64,000 nucleotides of DNA, from positions 1 through 64,000 of the forward strand of contig JBMNPT010000007.1 of NCBI GenBank assembly GCA_050943735.1. The letters run 5' to 3'. Made by a program: the position numbers and the translations under genes. The notes under the pieces were generated by a model. That model was not told the DNA's origin. It saw nothing but the letters and a program-made list of their open reading frames with translations, and did not search any database. This document shows positions 50,613-58,868 of the stretch, piece by piece. Numbering within the stretch: the stretch's first letter is position 1; every line of letters starts with the position of its first letter. This DNA comes from JBMNPT01 sp050943735 (lineage in GTDB: Bacteria > Bacillota > Clostridia > Oscillospirales > RGIG577).

Positions 50613-51404
50613 ATGATCTTTTATTTTTCTGGAACGGGCAACACCCTGCATGCGGCTCGAAAGGTAGCGGCGCCGGGGGAACAGGTGATTTCCATGGCAG
50701 AGGAGTTGCAGAAAAAGGGCCGGCTCACCTATCAGCTGGCACCTGGTGAATCGGTGGGGTTTTTCTTTCCGGTTTATGCCTGGGCCGTGCCCCGTATTGT
50801 GGAACGCTTTGTGCGGCGGTGCAGCTTCAAAGGGTATGAAGACAATTTCACCTATGGGCTGTGCACCTGTGGCAGTGAGGCCGGCAATGCCATGGAGCAG
50901 CTCTCCCAGCTGCTGCAAAAGAAGAAAATGTCGTTGCACAGTGCATTTTCGGTGGCCATGCCGGACAATTATATTGTGATGTTTGATGTGGACAGTCCCA
51001 CCGTCATCCAGAAAAAGCTGGAGCAAGCGGAGGAAAAGCTGGGGCAGATCGCGGGGATGGTCCACAGCCGCCAGAGAGGGATTTTCTGGGTGACCCGGGG
51101 CAAGGGAGTTCGGCTGAAACAATATGTGGTGACGCCACTGTTTCACGCCTTTGCAATGGACCCGCGGAAATTCCATGCCACCGATGCCTGCGTGGGCTGT
51201 AATCTGTGCAGCATCATCTGTCCCACCGGCAATATTGTGCTCAAAGCGGGCCGTCCGGTGTGGGGCAGGGATTGCGCCCGGTGTCTGGCGTGCATCCATC
51301 GATGTCCCAGAGAGGCCATTCAGTATGGTAAGGGAACCTATAAACGGGGACGGTATTGCCACCCCGATATCCGACAGGAGGACAATGACCATGAACGCGT
51401 ATAA
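50613..51404 (+). CDS. EFR1 family ferredoxin (flavodoxin-ferredoxin fusion)
   Basis: A 263-residue electron-transfer protein. The N-terminal flavodoxin-like domain (about 1-160) has the FMN loop FSGTGNTLHAA. The C-terminal part has two [4Fe-4S] motifs, CVGCNLCSIICP (about 192-203) and CARCLACIHRCP (about 218-229). This is the EFR1 family layout of strict anaerobes; partner enzymes are unknown. GGGAGG precedes the ATG. Its last 14 bases overlap ptsI, so the two are co-expressed, an unexpected pairing. Confidence 0.92.
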   Translation: MIFYFSGTGNTLHAARKVAAPGEQVISMAEELQKKGRLTYQLAPGESVGFFFPVYAWAVPRIVERFVRRCSFKGYEDNFTYGLCTCGSEAGNAMEQLSQLLQKKKMSLHSAFSVAMPDNYIVMFDVDSPTVIQKKLEQAEEKLGQIAGMVHSRQRGIFWVTRGKGVRLKQYVVTPLFHAFAMDPRKFHATDACVGCNLCSIICPTGNIVLKAGRPVWGRDCARCLACIHRCPREAIQYGKGTYKRGRYCHPDIRQEDNDHERV

Positions 51405-53052
51405 GGGAAAAGGAGTTTCTGCCGGCATTGCCATTGGAAGGGTGTATGTGTACCAGCGGGCACAACACCAGATCAAGCGGTATCGGGTGGAAGATCCGGA
51501 GCAGGAAGTCAGCCGGTTTGAACAGGCTCGGGATCAGGCACAACAGGAATTGCAGGGATTGTACGATAAGGCCCTCACCGAAGTGGGCGAATCGGGGGCC
51601 ATGATTTTTCAGATTCACCAGATGATGCTGGAGGATTTGGATTACTGTGATTCGGTGTGCAATATGATTCGCACCCAGCAGGTCAATGCGGAATATGCGG
51701 TGGGCGCCACCGGTGACAATTTTGCCCGTATGTTCTCTGAGATGGAGGACGAGTACATGAAGGGCCGGGCCGCCGATGTGAAAGACGTGTCGGAGCGGGT
51801 GGTCAAGGTGTTGCTGGGCGGAGGCGACAGCCTCATTGCCAGTGAAGAGCCGGTGATTGTGGCGGCGGATGATCTGGCGCCCAGTGAAACGGTGCAGATG
51901 GATAAGAGCAAGGTGCTGGGATTTTTGACCCGGGAGGGTTCGGGCAGCTCTCATACTGCCATTTTGGCCCGCACCATGGGGATTCCTGCGGTGATTGGAC
52001 TGGGAGACCAGTACAGTGTGGAGATGGACGGCAAGATGGCGGCCATTGACGGGGTGACCGGTTCGGTGTATCTGGAGCCAGATGAGGACACCATGGTGCG
52101 CATGCAGGCCAAAAAGCAGGCAGATGAGGAACAGAAGGCGCTGCTGCAAACCCTCAAGGGGCAGGCCAATGTGACGTTGGATGGACAGACCATTGATCTG
52201 TATGCAAACATCGGCAACGTGGCGGATGTGGCTGCGGTGCTGGAGGGGGATGCGGGAGGCATCGGCCTGTTCCGCAGTGAATTCCTCTACTTGGAAAACA
52301 GCGATTATCCCACCGAAGAGGAGCAATTCACAGCCTATAAATCGGTGGCGGAAATCATGGCCGGCAAACGGATCATCATTCGTACCCTGGACATTGGCGC
52401 GGATAAGCAGGTGGAGTATTTTGACATGCCCCACGAGGAAAATCCCGCCATGGGGTACCGGGCCATCCGCATTTGCCTGGACCGGCCCGAGGTGTTCAAA
52501 ACCCAGCTTCGCGCTCTGTATCGGGCTTCGGCCTATGGCAATATTGCCATTATGTTCCCCATGATCATTTCGGTGGAGGAAGTCCGTCAGATCAAGCAGA
52601 TTGTGGCCCAGGTCAAAGCTAGCCTGCAGGCCGATGGAATTCCCTTCAACGATCAGGTGCCGTTGGGGATTATGATTGAAACACCCGCCGCGGCTATCAT
52701 CAGTGACCTGCTGGCCAAAGAGGTGGACTTTTTCAGCATTGGCACCAATGACCTCTCCCAGTACACCATGGCGGTGGACAGGCAGAACAACAAACTGGAT
52801 AAGACCTTTAACCCTCACCATAAGGCGGTGTTGCGGCTCATCAAGCAGGTGGCGGACAACGCCCATAAAAACGGCATCTGGGTGGGGATCTGCGGAGAAC
52901 TGGGGGCGGATTTGTCCCTCACCGAGGCGTTTTTGGCCATGGGCATTGATGAGCTGTCGGTGACACCCGGCAGTGTGTTGGCTCTGCGCAAAAAGGTCCG
53001 GGAGACCGACGTATCCAAAATCCGGCAGTCCGCATTGGAAGAGCTTTTGTAA
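51391..53052 (+). CDS. ptsI: Phosphoenolpyruvate-protein phosphotransferase (Enzyme I)
   Basis: A 553-residue Enzyme I, the first phosphotransferase of the sugar PTS, passing phosphate from PEP to HPr. His188 in GSGSSHTAILAR is the phosphorylated residue. The PEP-binding domain shows GGIGLFRSEFLY, RTLDIGADKQVEYF, GTNDLSQY and the catalytic Cys in GICGELGAD. The start at 51391 is 9 bases after AGGAGG. An ATG two codons earlier is closer than usual. No ptsH or sugar-specific enzyme is nearby. Confidence 0.95.
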   Translation: MNAYKGKGVSAGIAIGRVYVYQRAQHQIKRYRVEDPEQEVSRFEQARDQAQQELQGLYDKALTEVGESGAMIFQIHQMMLEDLDYCDSVCNMIRTQQVNAEYAVGATGDNFARMFSEMEDEYMKGRAADVKDVSERVVKVLLGGGDSLIASEEPVIVAADDLAPSETVQMDKSKVLGFLTREGSGSSHTAILARTMGIPAVIGLGDQYSVEMDGKMAAIDGVTGSVYLEPDEDTMVRMQAKKQADEEQKALLQTLKGQANVTLDGQTIDLYANIGNVADVAAVLEGDAGGIGLFRSEFLYLENSDYPTEEEQFTAYKSVAEIMAGKRIIIRTLDIGADKQVEYFDMPHEENPAMGYRAIRICLDRPEVFKTQLRALYRASAYGNIAIMFPMIISVEEVRQIKQIVAQVKASLQADGIPFNDQVPLGIMIETPAAAIISDLLAKEVDFFSIGTNDLSQYTMAVDRQNNKLDKTFNPHHKAVLRLIKQVADNAHKNGIWVGICGELGADLSLTEAFLAMGIDELSVTPGSVLALRKKVRETDVSKIRQSALEELL

Positions 53053-53066
53053 ACCACGCTGCAGCA

Positions 53067-53099
53067 GCCCGAAAGTCCAAAGGACTTTCGGGCTTTTTT
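53067..53099 (+). terminator. Terminator after ptsI
   Basis: AGCCCGAAAGTCC pairs with GGACTTTCGGGCT around AAA, followed by TTTTT. Confidence 0.92.
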
Positions 53100-53119
53100 C
53101 ATGGAAAAAGAAAAAAATT

Positions 53120-53170
53120 AGTACTGACTAATTTTTAGTACTTGACAATGCAAGGTAATGGGCATATTAT
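53120..53170 (+). promoter_or_regulatory. Promoter and AGTACT repeats of the second PadR module
   Basis: Consensus TTGACA (53142-53147) and TATTAT (53165-53170), spacer 17 bp. Palindromes AGTACT at 53120-53125 and 53137-53142 flank the -35 element within the repeated TTAGTACT. They are a candidate PadR operator, different from the one at the first module. Confidence 0.7.
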
Positions 53171-53193
53171 AATAGCGAAGGCAGGTGATGCAG

Positions 53194-53529
53194 ATGAATG
53201 TACAATTCAAAAAAGGCGTGCTGGAACTGATAGTGCTGCTTTCGGTGACCCAGAAGGATATGTATGGATACGAGCTGGTCACAGAAGTGAGTAAGGTCAT
53301 TGATGTCAACGAGGGAACCATTTATCCGCTCCTCAAACGTCTGACCAACGAGCGGTATTTTGAGACCTACCTCAAGGAGTCCACCGAAGGGCCTCCGAGA
53401 AAGTATTATCATCTCACCAAGAATGGGGAAATCTATAAAGACGCGCTCAAGGAGGAGTGGCAGGAGTTTTCCGGCAAAGTGGAGAGCTTCATCCGGGAAT
53501 GTGAGCAGACAGACAACAAGGAGGCGTGA
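53194..53529 (+). CDS. PadR-family transcriptional regulator (second copy type)
   Basis: An 111-residue PadR protein. DMYGYELVTEVS, NEGTIYPLLKRLTNE and GPPRKYYHLTKNG are the family marks. The start at 53194 is preceded by AGGTGAT; GTG and ATG codons 3 and 2 codons earlier are alternatives. It heads a four-gene operon of membrane proteins. Compared with the PadR at 14280, the wing residues and operators differ, so the two modules probably answer different signals. Confidence 0.92.
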   Translation: MNVQFKKGVLELIVLLSVTQKDMYGYELVTEVSKVIDVNEGTIYPLLKRLTNERYFETYLKESTEGPPRKYYHLTKNGEIYKDALKEEWQEFSGKVESFIRECEQTDNKEA

Positions 53530-53531
53530 CC

Positions 53532-54521
53532 ATGACCAGGGTAGAATTTTTGAATCATTTGGAGAAGCGGTTGGAGATTCTCAATAAAAAGGAACGGGAC
53601 GATCTGTTGGAGGAATATGCCCAGCACATTGAGAACAAAATGAGCGAAGGGATGACCGAAGAGGAAGCGGTTCGGGATCTGGGAGACATTGACGAGCTGG
53701 CCGATGAAATTTTGGAGGCATACAATGTGGACCCCGAGTATGACAGAACCCAGCGGGTGGAAAAAACGGTGATCAGCGGGGTATCACAGCTGGGACGCAT
53801 GATCAACCAGCTGGCCAGTCAGCTGATGCGCAAAAATGCCCGGGAGCTGTTTGCACTGCTGGTGCGGCTGTGCGTCGTGGGCGCCGTACTGTTGGGTGTG
53901 TATCTGGTGTTAGACGTTGTAAAAAATGCGGTGATGCGGGTGTTTTCCTTCTTGCCTCACCTGCTGTACAGTCCGCTGTACGGTTTGTTTGACCTGATTG
54001 TACTGCTGTTTATGCTGGTGCTGGCGGCGGTGGCTCTGTACAACTTTGTGGGACAGGAGTTTTTCCCCAGATCCGAAGAGGAAGAGGAACCCTCTGCCAA
54101 CCAGAGTACAAACAACGGATTTCGCATGGACCAGGAGGCCTGGGATGCGGCGGCAGGAAGAGAACGTTCCCGTTTTTTTAGCAGACTGCCCCGGCTGCCC
54201 CACATGCCCCGCAGATCTTCTCAATGGCAAGCTCCCACAGGAGAAGGGGAGGAAGAGTCCTCCCGGCGAAGTGGATTGGGTTTTTTAGGCTCTCTGTGTC
54301 GGGCGCTGTGGCGGCTGTTCATCTTGTGTGTGATGCTTCCCTTTGCTTTCTGTGAGATTCTGGCAGTGGTGGCTGTGGGCGTGCTGCTGGTGCTGATGCT
54401 GCAGGGATATCCGTTGATTGGAGTTACCTTGGGTCTGTTGGGCTGCGCGATGTGCGGCATGTCTTTCCTGCTGCTGGTGGCCCGTTGGCTGCTGGGCGCA
54501 GGGGGTGAGCGGGATGCTTGA
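53532..54521 (+). CDS. HAAS/DUF1700-type membrane protein
   Basis: A 329-residue membrane protein. The N-terminal HAAS (DUF1700) domain (about 1-65) reads FLNHLEKRLEIL, DDLLEEYAQHIENKMSEGMTEEEAV and RDLGDIDELADEIL. Two membrane segments (about 110-130 and 150-175) flank short loops, followed by a long charged cytoplasmic region (about 180-255) and two more helices (about 260-320). AAGGAGG lies 7 bases upstream. DUF1700 proteins always accompany PadR but their job is unknown; stress-sensing or cell-envelope remodelling has been suggested. Confidence 0.85.
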   Translation: MTRVEFLNHLEKRLEILNKKERDDLLEEYAQHIENKMSEGMTEEEAVRDLGDIDELADEILEAYNVDPEYDRTQRVEKTVISGVSQLGRMINQLASQLMRKNARELFALLVRLCVVGAVLLGVYLVLDVVKNAVMRVFSFLPHLLYSPLYGLFDLIVLLFMLVLAAVALYNFVGQEFFPRSEEEEEPSANQSTNNGFRMDQEAWDAAAGRERSRFFSRLPRLPHMPRRSSQWQAPTGEGEEESSRRSGLGFLGSLCRALWRLFILCVMLPFAFCEILAVVAVGVLLVLMLQGYPLIGVTLGLLGCAMCGMSFLLLVARWLLGAGGERDA

Positions 54522-54777
54522 AAAAAGGCGATTCATATTGGGGCTGCTGGCCAGTATGGCAGTGGTGCTGATGGGTACGCTGCTGATTCGTGATGCGGAG
54601 CCGGTAAGCACCCCAACTTTACCCCAGATGGCGGTGACGCAGGTAGGTGGGTATCAGCTCACATTGGAGAAAAGAGACCCTGCCGCAGAAATGGCGGAAC
54701 CAAGTGAGGTAGGGGGCGCTGGATTTGCCCTGTTGTTGATACAGGCGCTGTTGACAGAAGGAGGAGAAGTGGGATGA
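54514..54777 (+). CDS. Small membrane-anchored protein of the second PadR module
   Basis: An 87-residue protein with an N-terminal membrane helix (about residues 6-24), an extracytoplasmic stretch with no motif, and a second hydrophobic segment near the C-terminus (AGFALLLIQALL). It overlaps the HAAS gene by 8 bases and the next gene by 4 bases, so it is translationally coupled. Not recognised. Confidence 0.6.
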   Translation: MLEKRRFILGLLASMAVVLMGTLLIRDAEPVSTPTLPQMAVTQVGGYQLTLEKRDPAAEMAEPSEVGGAGFALLLIQALLTEGGEVG

Positions 54778-55778
54778 TGCGAAAATTTTTACGGACAGGG
54801 AATCTCCTGTTGATTTTTGTGATAGGTCTGTTTCTGGCAGGCATTGGGAGCGGCATTGCCTTTGCGGAATTTTCCTCCCTCAAACCGGCAGACAGCACCT
54901 GGATGGAAGAAATGACAACCAAACAGTTCCAGAGGGAAGTGCGTTTGCCCGCGAATGACCAGCCGGTGGCGCTGCTGTCCCAGTGGAGAGAAATACATGA
55001 GCAGGCTTTCGTACTGCGGGAGGACAACACACTGGAAGACGGTCTGGTGCAGTTTTCGGCCGAGCTGCCGGAGGAAGGGTTCTATTTCGATGTGGGTGAT
55101 GCCTATACAGATTCGGTGTGGGACCCCGCACAGCAAAAAAATGTGCAGCAGCTGGTGATCAATGTGGTCATTGGCACCAGTGGGATTTCAGAGTGGCAGA
55201 CTTTCCAGATGGCATTGGAGCAGTTGAAAAACGGCCGGCTGTATGTGTCCGATACATGGGAATACATTTCCGGACGACAGGTGGAGGTGCGTGCCAACGC
55301 TGCCACACTGGCCCGTCTGCAGACCGATAAGGATTTTTCCCGGTATGAGGAAATTGAAACCAGCACAACAATGGAGAGTACAGATGACACTTCTCCCCAG
55401 GTAGCGTCGGACGGTGACCTGGAAATGGAGGTGGACAACTTTATCGTGGTGGGAACCGCCGGACAGCTCCCGTTGGAGCTCAGCGAGATGGCCTTCCAGA
55501 ACCTGCGCCGGTATGATCTGTTTATGGGTACCTTTGAGCCGTCCCAAACCCACTTTGCGTGGCGGATGAATGTGGACCCCTTCTGGAGAGAGGAAGGCAG
55601 TGGGGAGTTGTATGTGGAGGTCACCCGGGATGGGGAAATGGTGGAACAGTTCCCCTTGACCGAAGAGGGACTGAGCCATGATCTGCCCATTGAGGCAGGG
55701 TATCACTACCGCATTTCGCTGGTATCCCCTGCAGGAGCCTATGGAAACATCCAGTGGCTCAGCATTCGTCAGGAGTAA
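54774..55778 (+). CDS. Secreted/membrane-anchored protein of unknown function
   Basis: A 334-residue protein with a basic N-terminus and one membrane helix (about residues 11-30), possibly a signal anchor. The rest is extracytoplasmic, acidic, and rich in beta segments (LVINVVIGTSGISEW, RLYVSDTWEYIS), like the adhesin-type proteins that follow PadR-HAAS genes. I see no catalytic motif. The start follows AAGGAGGAG by 7 bases. A terminator follows. Confidence 0.65.
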   Translation: MMRKFLRTGNLLLIFVIGLFLAGIGSGIAFAEFSSLKPADSTWMEEMTTKQFQREVRLPANDQPVALLSQWREIHEQAFVLREDNTLEDGLVQFSAELPEEGFYFDVGDAYTDSVWDPAQQKNVQQLVINVVIGTSGISEWQTFQMALEQLKNGRLYVSDTWEYISGRQVEVRANAATLARLQTDKDFSRYEEIETSTTMESTDDTSPQVASDGDLEMEVDNFIVVGTAGQLPLELSEMAFQNLRRYDLFMGTFEPSQTHFAWRMNVDPFWREEGSGELYVEVTRDGEMVEQFPLTEEGLSHDLPIEAGYHYRISLVSPAGAYGNIQWLSIRQE

Positions 55779-55799
55779 ATGATACAAAAGCATAAAAAG

Positions 55800-55827
55800 G
55801 AGACGCTCTGTTGGGCGTCTCTTTTTT
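55800..55827 (+). terminator. Terminator of the second PadR operon
   Basis: GAGACGC pairs with GCGTCTC around TCTGTTGG, followed by TTTTT. Confidence 0.88.
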
Positions 55828-55845
55828 GCGTCTGTGGGGGATTGA

Positions 55846-55874
55846 TTTACAAAAACTGGAATGTTGGGTATAAT
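55846..55874 (+). promoter_or_regulatory. Promoter of the OmpR-type two-component system
   Basis: TTTACA (55846-55851) and consensus TATAAT (55869-55874), spacer 17 bp, about 40 bases before the response regulator start. Confidence 0.78.
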
Positions 55875-55912
55875 GAAAAAAAGTATGGATTTTTGCAGAG
55901 GAGGAAGGCTTT

Positions 55913-56587
55913 ATGAGAATTCTGGTGGCAGAGGATGAACGGGATCTCAACCGGTTGATCTGTCAGACGCTGGAACGGGCAGGCTATAGCGTGGACAGCT
56001 GTCTGGATGGAGAGGCGGCGCTGGATTGCCTGTTGGGGGCCGAGTACGACTGTCTGCTGCTGGATATTATGATGCCGAAGAAGGACGGCCGGGAGGTGCT
56101 GCGGACGTTACGGGCCCAGGGCTGTGCCACTCCGGCGATTTTCCTCACCGCCCGGGACAGCGTACAGGACCGAATCGAGGGATTGGACCTGGGTGCGGAT
56201 GACTACCTCATCAAGCCCTTTGACTTTGACGAATTGCTGGCACGCATCCGGGCGGCGGTGCGCAAATACGGTGTGCACAAAACCAGCGTGTTTACGGTGG
56301 GAGATTTGCGGGTGGACACCGCCAGCCATGAGGTGACCCGGGGAGGAAATCCCATTCGGCTGTCCGCCAAGGAGTATGCCATTTTGGAGTACCTCATCCG
56401 CCATCAGGGGCAGGTGGTGTCCCGGACCCGGCTGGAAGATCACATCTGGAATTACGACTATGCGGGAGGGTCCAATGTGGTGGATGTGTACATCACCTAT
56501 CTGCGCAAAAAGATCGACAGTGGATATGACACCAAGTTGCTGCACACGGTGCGGGGCAGCGGATGGATCTTAAAGGAGGAGCCGTGA
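55913..56587 (+). CDS. OmpR/PhoB-family response regulator
   Basis: A 224-residue regulator. The receiver domain (1-115) has the acidic pocket in VAEDE, phospho-acceptor Asp51 in LLLDIMMP, and Thr/Lys signalling residues (FLTARD, LIKPFD). The winged-helix DNA-binding domain (about 125-220) ends with VDVYITYLRKKI and VRGSGWIL. The kinase gene starts in a 4-base GTGA overlap at its end. It probably activates the lipoprotein operon at 58.0 kb, whose promoter carries OmpR-type repeats. Confidence 0.95.
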   Translation: MRILVAEDERDLNRLICQTLERAGYSVDSCLDGEAALDCLLGAEYDCLLLDIMMPKKDGREVLRTLRAQGCATPAIFLTARDSVQDRIEGLDLGADDYLIKPFDFDELLARIRAAVRKYGVHKTSVFTVGDLRVDTASHEVTRGGNPIRLSAKEYAILEYLIRHQGQVVSRTRLEDHIWNYDYAGGSNVVDVYITYLRKKIDSGYDTKLLHTVRGSGWILKEEP

Positions 56588-57963
56588 AATTTTTATCTGT
56601 CAAACAGAAACTCACCCTGTGGATCACTCTGCTGATGCTGCTGCTCACCACACTGGTGCTAGGGATTTTGATTTCCATCAGCAGTTCGGTGGCCACTGAA
56701 AACACAAGAGAAATGCTCTCCTCCACCCTGCGGGCCAATTTATCCGGGATTTCCCAGACAGAGGGGCGGCTGACTTTTAGCCAGGAGTTTGCCTTCACCC
56801 GTAACGGTGTGTATACGCTGGTGTACAGTTCGGGGGGAGCCTTGCTGGCGGGACAGCCTCCGCTGGGATCACCAGAAGATGTGGATTTTGAAAATGGGGA
56901 GTCCCGTCTGGTGACATCCGGGGAGGATAATTATTATTTGTTGGATTTCTGGTTGCCCTTCAGCTGGGAGGAAGGCGTGTGGGTGCGGGGCATGATTCAG
57001 GCGCCCCATGTTGCCAGCGTTATTGACGATTTGGTGGGCATTGCGCTGCTGCTGTTGCCGCTGATGGTCATTGTCAGCGGTGTAGGGGCCTATCTGCTGG
57101 CCCGGTCCACTTTTCGGCCCATTGATCGGATCATTGAGGCGGCGGGAGCCATCAGCGAGGGCCGGGATCTGTCTCGGAGAATTGGATTGCCTCCTGGCCG
57201 GGATGAGATCAGTCGGCTGGCACAGGCCTTTGATCACATGTTTGCCCGGCTGGAAACTTCTTTTGAGGCGGAAAAACAATTTACATCAGATGCGTCTCAT
57301 GAACTGCGGACTCCCACTGCGGTGATTTTGGCCCAGTGTGACTACACCCGCAAAAACGCCTGTGATACCGAGCAATATTCCCAGGCCATAGAGGTCATAG
57401 ACCGGCAGGCTCGGAAGATGTCGGCGCTGATCAGCCAGCTGCTGCAGATGACCCGTTTGGAACAGGGCACCCAGCAGGTGTCGCTGGAGCAGGCCGATTT
57501 GAGTCAGCTGGTGGAGGTGATCTGTGAGGAGCAGCCGGGGTTTCCCCGAGGCATTACATTGGAAACCGACCTACAGCCTGAGGTGATGGCCTGGTTTGAT
57601 GTGACTTTGATGAGCCGTCTGGTGCAGAATCTGGTGAACAATGCCGTTCAGTATGGCCGTTCGGGAGGACATGTCTGGGTGGTACTGCGGGAGAAAAAGG
57701 GTCAGGTTTGCCTGTCGGTGCGGGATGACGGCGTGGGAATTCCCGCCGACCGTTTGGAGAAGATCTGGCAGCGGTTTTATCAGGTGGACGGTACTCGTGG
57801 CAGCGAAGGAGGCGCGGGACTGGGTCTCACCATGGTGCGGCAGATCGCCCGACTGCATGGCGGAGAGGTGACGGTGGAGAGCCGGGAAGGTCAGGGAAGT
57901 CTCTTCACATTGCGCTTTGCCGCAGAGCCTGAGAGAGGAGAAGTTACCGCAAAAGAAAAATAA
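56584..57963 (+). CDS. Sensor histidine kinase of the OmpR-type system
   Basis: A 459-residue kinase with an N-terminal membrane helix (about 12-33), an extracellular sensor (about 34-145) and a second helix (about 148-172). A HAMP domain (about 172-225) and a HisKA domain with phosphorylated His239 in SDASHELRTPTA follow. The HATPase domain has NLVNNAVQYG, DDGVGIP and GAGLGLTMV. The GTG at 56584 follows AAAGGAGG, so translation is coupled to the regulator. The downstream lipoproteins with PepSY domains resemble kinase inhibitors or chaperone-like periplasmic partners. Confidence 0.94.
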   Translation: MKFLSVKQKLTLWITLLMLLLTTLVLGILISISSSVATENTREMLSSTLRANLSGISQTEGRLTFSQEFAFTRNGVYTLVYSSGGALLAGQPPLGSPEDVDFENGESRLVTSGEDNYYLLDFWLPFSWEEGVWVRGMIQAPHVASVIDDLVGIALLLLPLMVIVSGVGAYLLARSTFRPIDRIIEAAGAISEGRDLSRRIGLPPGRDEISRLAQAFDHMFARLETSFEAEKQFTSDASHELRTPTAVILAQCDYTRKNACDTEQYSQAIEVIDRQARKMSALISQLLQMTRLEQGTQQVSLEQADLSQLVEVICEEQPGFPRGITLETDLQPEVMAWFDVTLMSRLVQNLVNNAVQYGRSGGHVWVVLREKKGQVCLSVRDDGVGIPADRLEKIWQRFYQVDGTRGSEGGAGLGLTMVRQIARLHGGEVTVESREGQGSLFTLRFAAEPERGEVTAKEK

Positions 57964-57977
57964 AAAAATATACTTTT

Positions 57978-58006
57978 TTAATATTCTTTTAATGTTGCGG
58001 TGGTAT
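57978..58006 (+). promoter_or_regulatory. OmpR-type operator and -10 of the PepSY operon
   Basis: TTAATATTC (from 57978) and TTAATGTTG (from 57989) are direct repeats 11 bp apart, one helical turn, the usual layout for OmpR/PhoB binding. They occupy the -35 region. A TATCCT -10-like element follows at 58004-58009, without a consensus -35. That suits an activated promoter under the adjacent response regulator. Confidence 0.7.
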
Positions 58007-58041
58007 CCTGTAAATGAACTTACAGGAAAGGTGTGAATCAG

Positions 58042-58839
58042 ATGAAAAAAATCATTTCGATAGCGATTTCTCTATTGTTGGTAGGCGCACTGGCAGGCTG
58101 CAGCTCTCCGTCTCAGAATGGTACAGTGCGGACCGAGTCCTATATCAGTGCTGAGGAGGCCAAGACGGCTGCACTGAACAAATCTCAGGTGGCTGGGGCG
58201 GACATGTCGGCTGTAACCGCACAATTGCAGCAAAAGAACGGTGTGGATGTGTATGAAGTGGATTTCTCCGTCGATGGGCAGAAATATCACTGTTCAGTGG
58301 ACGCGCTGACGGGCAGTGTCATTGAGGTGAACCAGAGTACCGCAGCGGCAATGCCGTCTGTGAGCACCACAGCAGAGGGACAGATCACTGCTGACGAAGC
58401 CAAGCAGATCGCGTTGGACCATGCGGGCGTGCAGGAGGGTGATACCACATTTTTGCAGGTAAAGCCTGACTATGACGATGGAATAGCGGTCTATGATGTG
58501 GAATTTTATGTGGCATCCACCAATACGGAGTATGATTATGAAGTAGACGCAGCATCGGGAGCCATTCGCAGTTTCGATTATGATGCGGAAAATTACGTTC
58601 CTGCATCCAATGGAAGCGAGAGCTGGCAGCAGCCCAAAAGCGAGGAGCAGATTCGCCAGATTGCATTGGCAAAGGTTCCGGGTGCTACCCAGGAAAACAT
58701 CCGGCTGGAACTGGATTCCGACGATGGACGGCTGTGCTACGAAGGCAAAATCGTATATGACAATATGAAATACGAATTTGAAATCGATGCCTACAGCGGC
58801 GCCATTTTGGAGTGGGAAGCAGAATCGGTGTTTGATTGA
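58042..58839 (+). CDS. PepSY-domain lipoprotein
   Basis: A 265-residue lipoprotein. The signal peptide ends in lipobox LAGC (Cys at about residue 19). Three PepSY-like units follow (about 35-100, 115-180 and 190-260), each with EEAKxxAL...V...YEVDF and SGxI segments. The domain is thought to inhibit proteases or bind envelope proteins. The start at 58042 follows AAAGGTG by 8 bases. It is probably the main target of the preceding two-component system, with the stalk-domain protein 30 bases later. Confidence 0.88.
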   Translation: MKKIISIAISLLLVGALAGCSSPSQNGTVRTESYISAEEAKTAALNKSQVAGADMSAVTAQLQQKNGVDVYEVDFSVDGQKYHCSVDALTGSVIEVNQSTAAAMPSVSTTAEGQITADEAKQIALDHAGVQEGDTTFLQVKPDYDDGIAVYDVEFYVASTNTEYDYEVDAASGAIRSFDYDAENYVPASNGSESWQQPKSEEQIRQIALAKVPGATQENIRLELDSDDGRLCYEGKIVYDNMKYEFEIDAYSGAILEWEAESVFD

Positions 58840-58868
58840 GAAAAATAAGGGGAAAGGAGTCGATTGAA

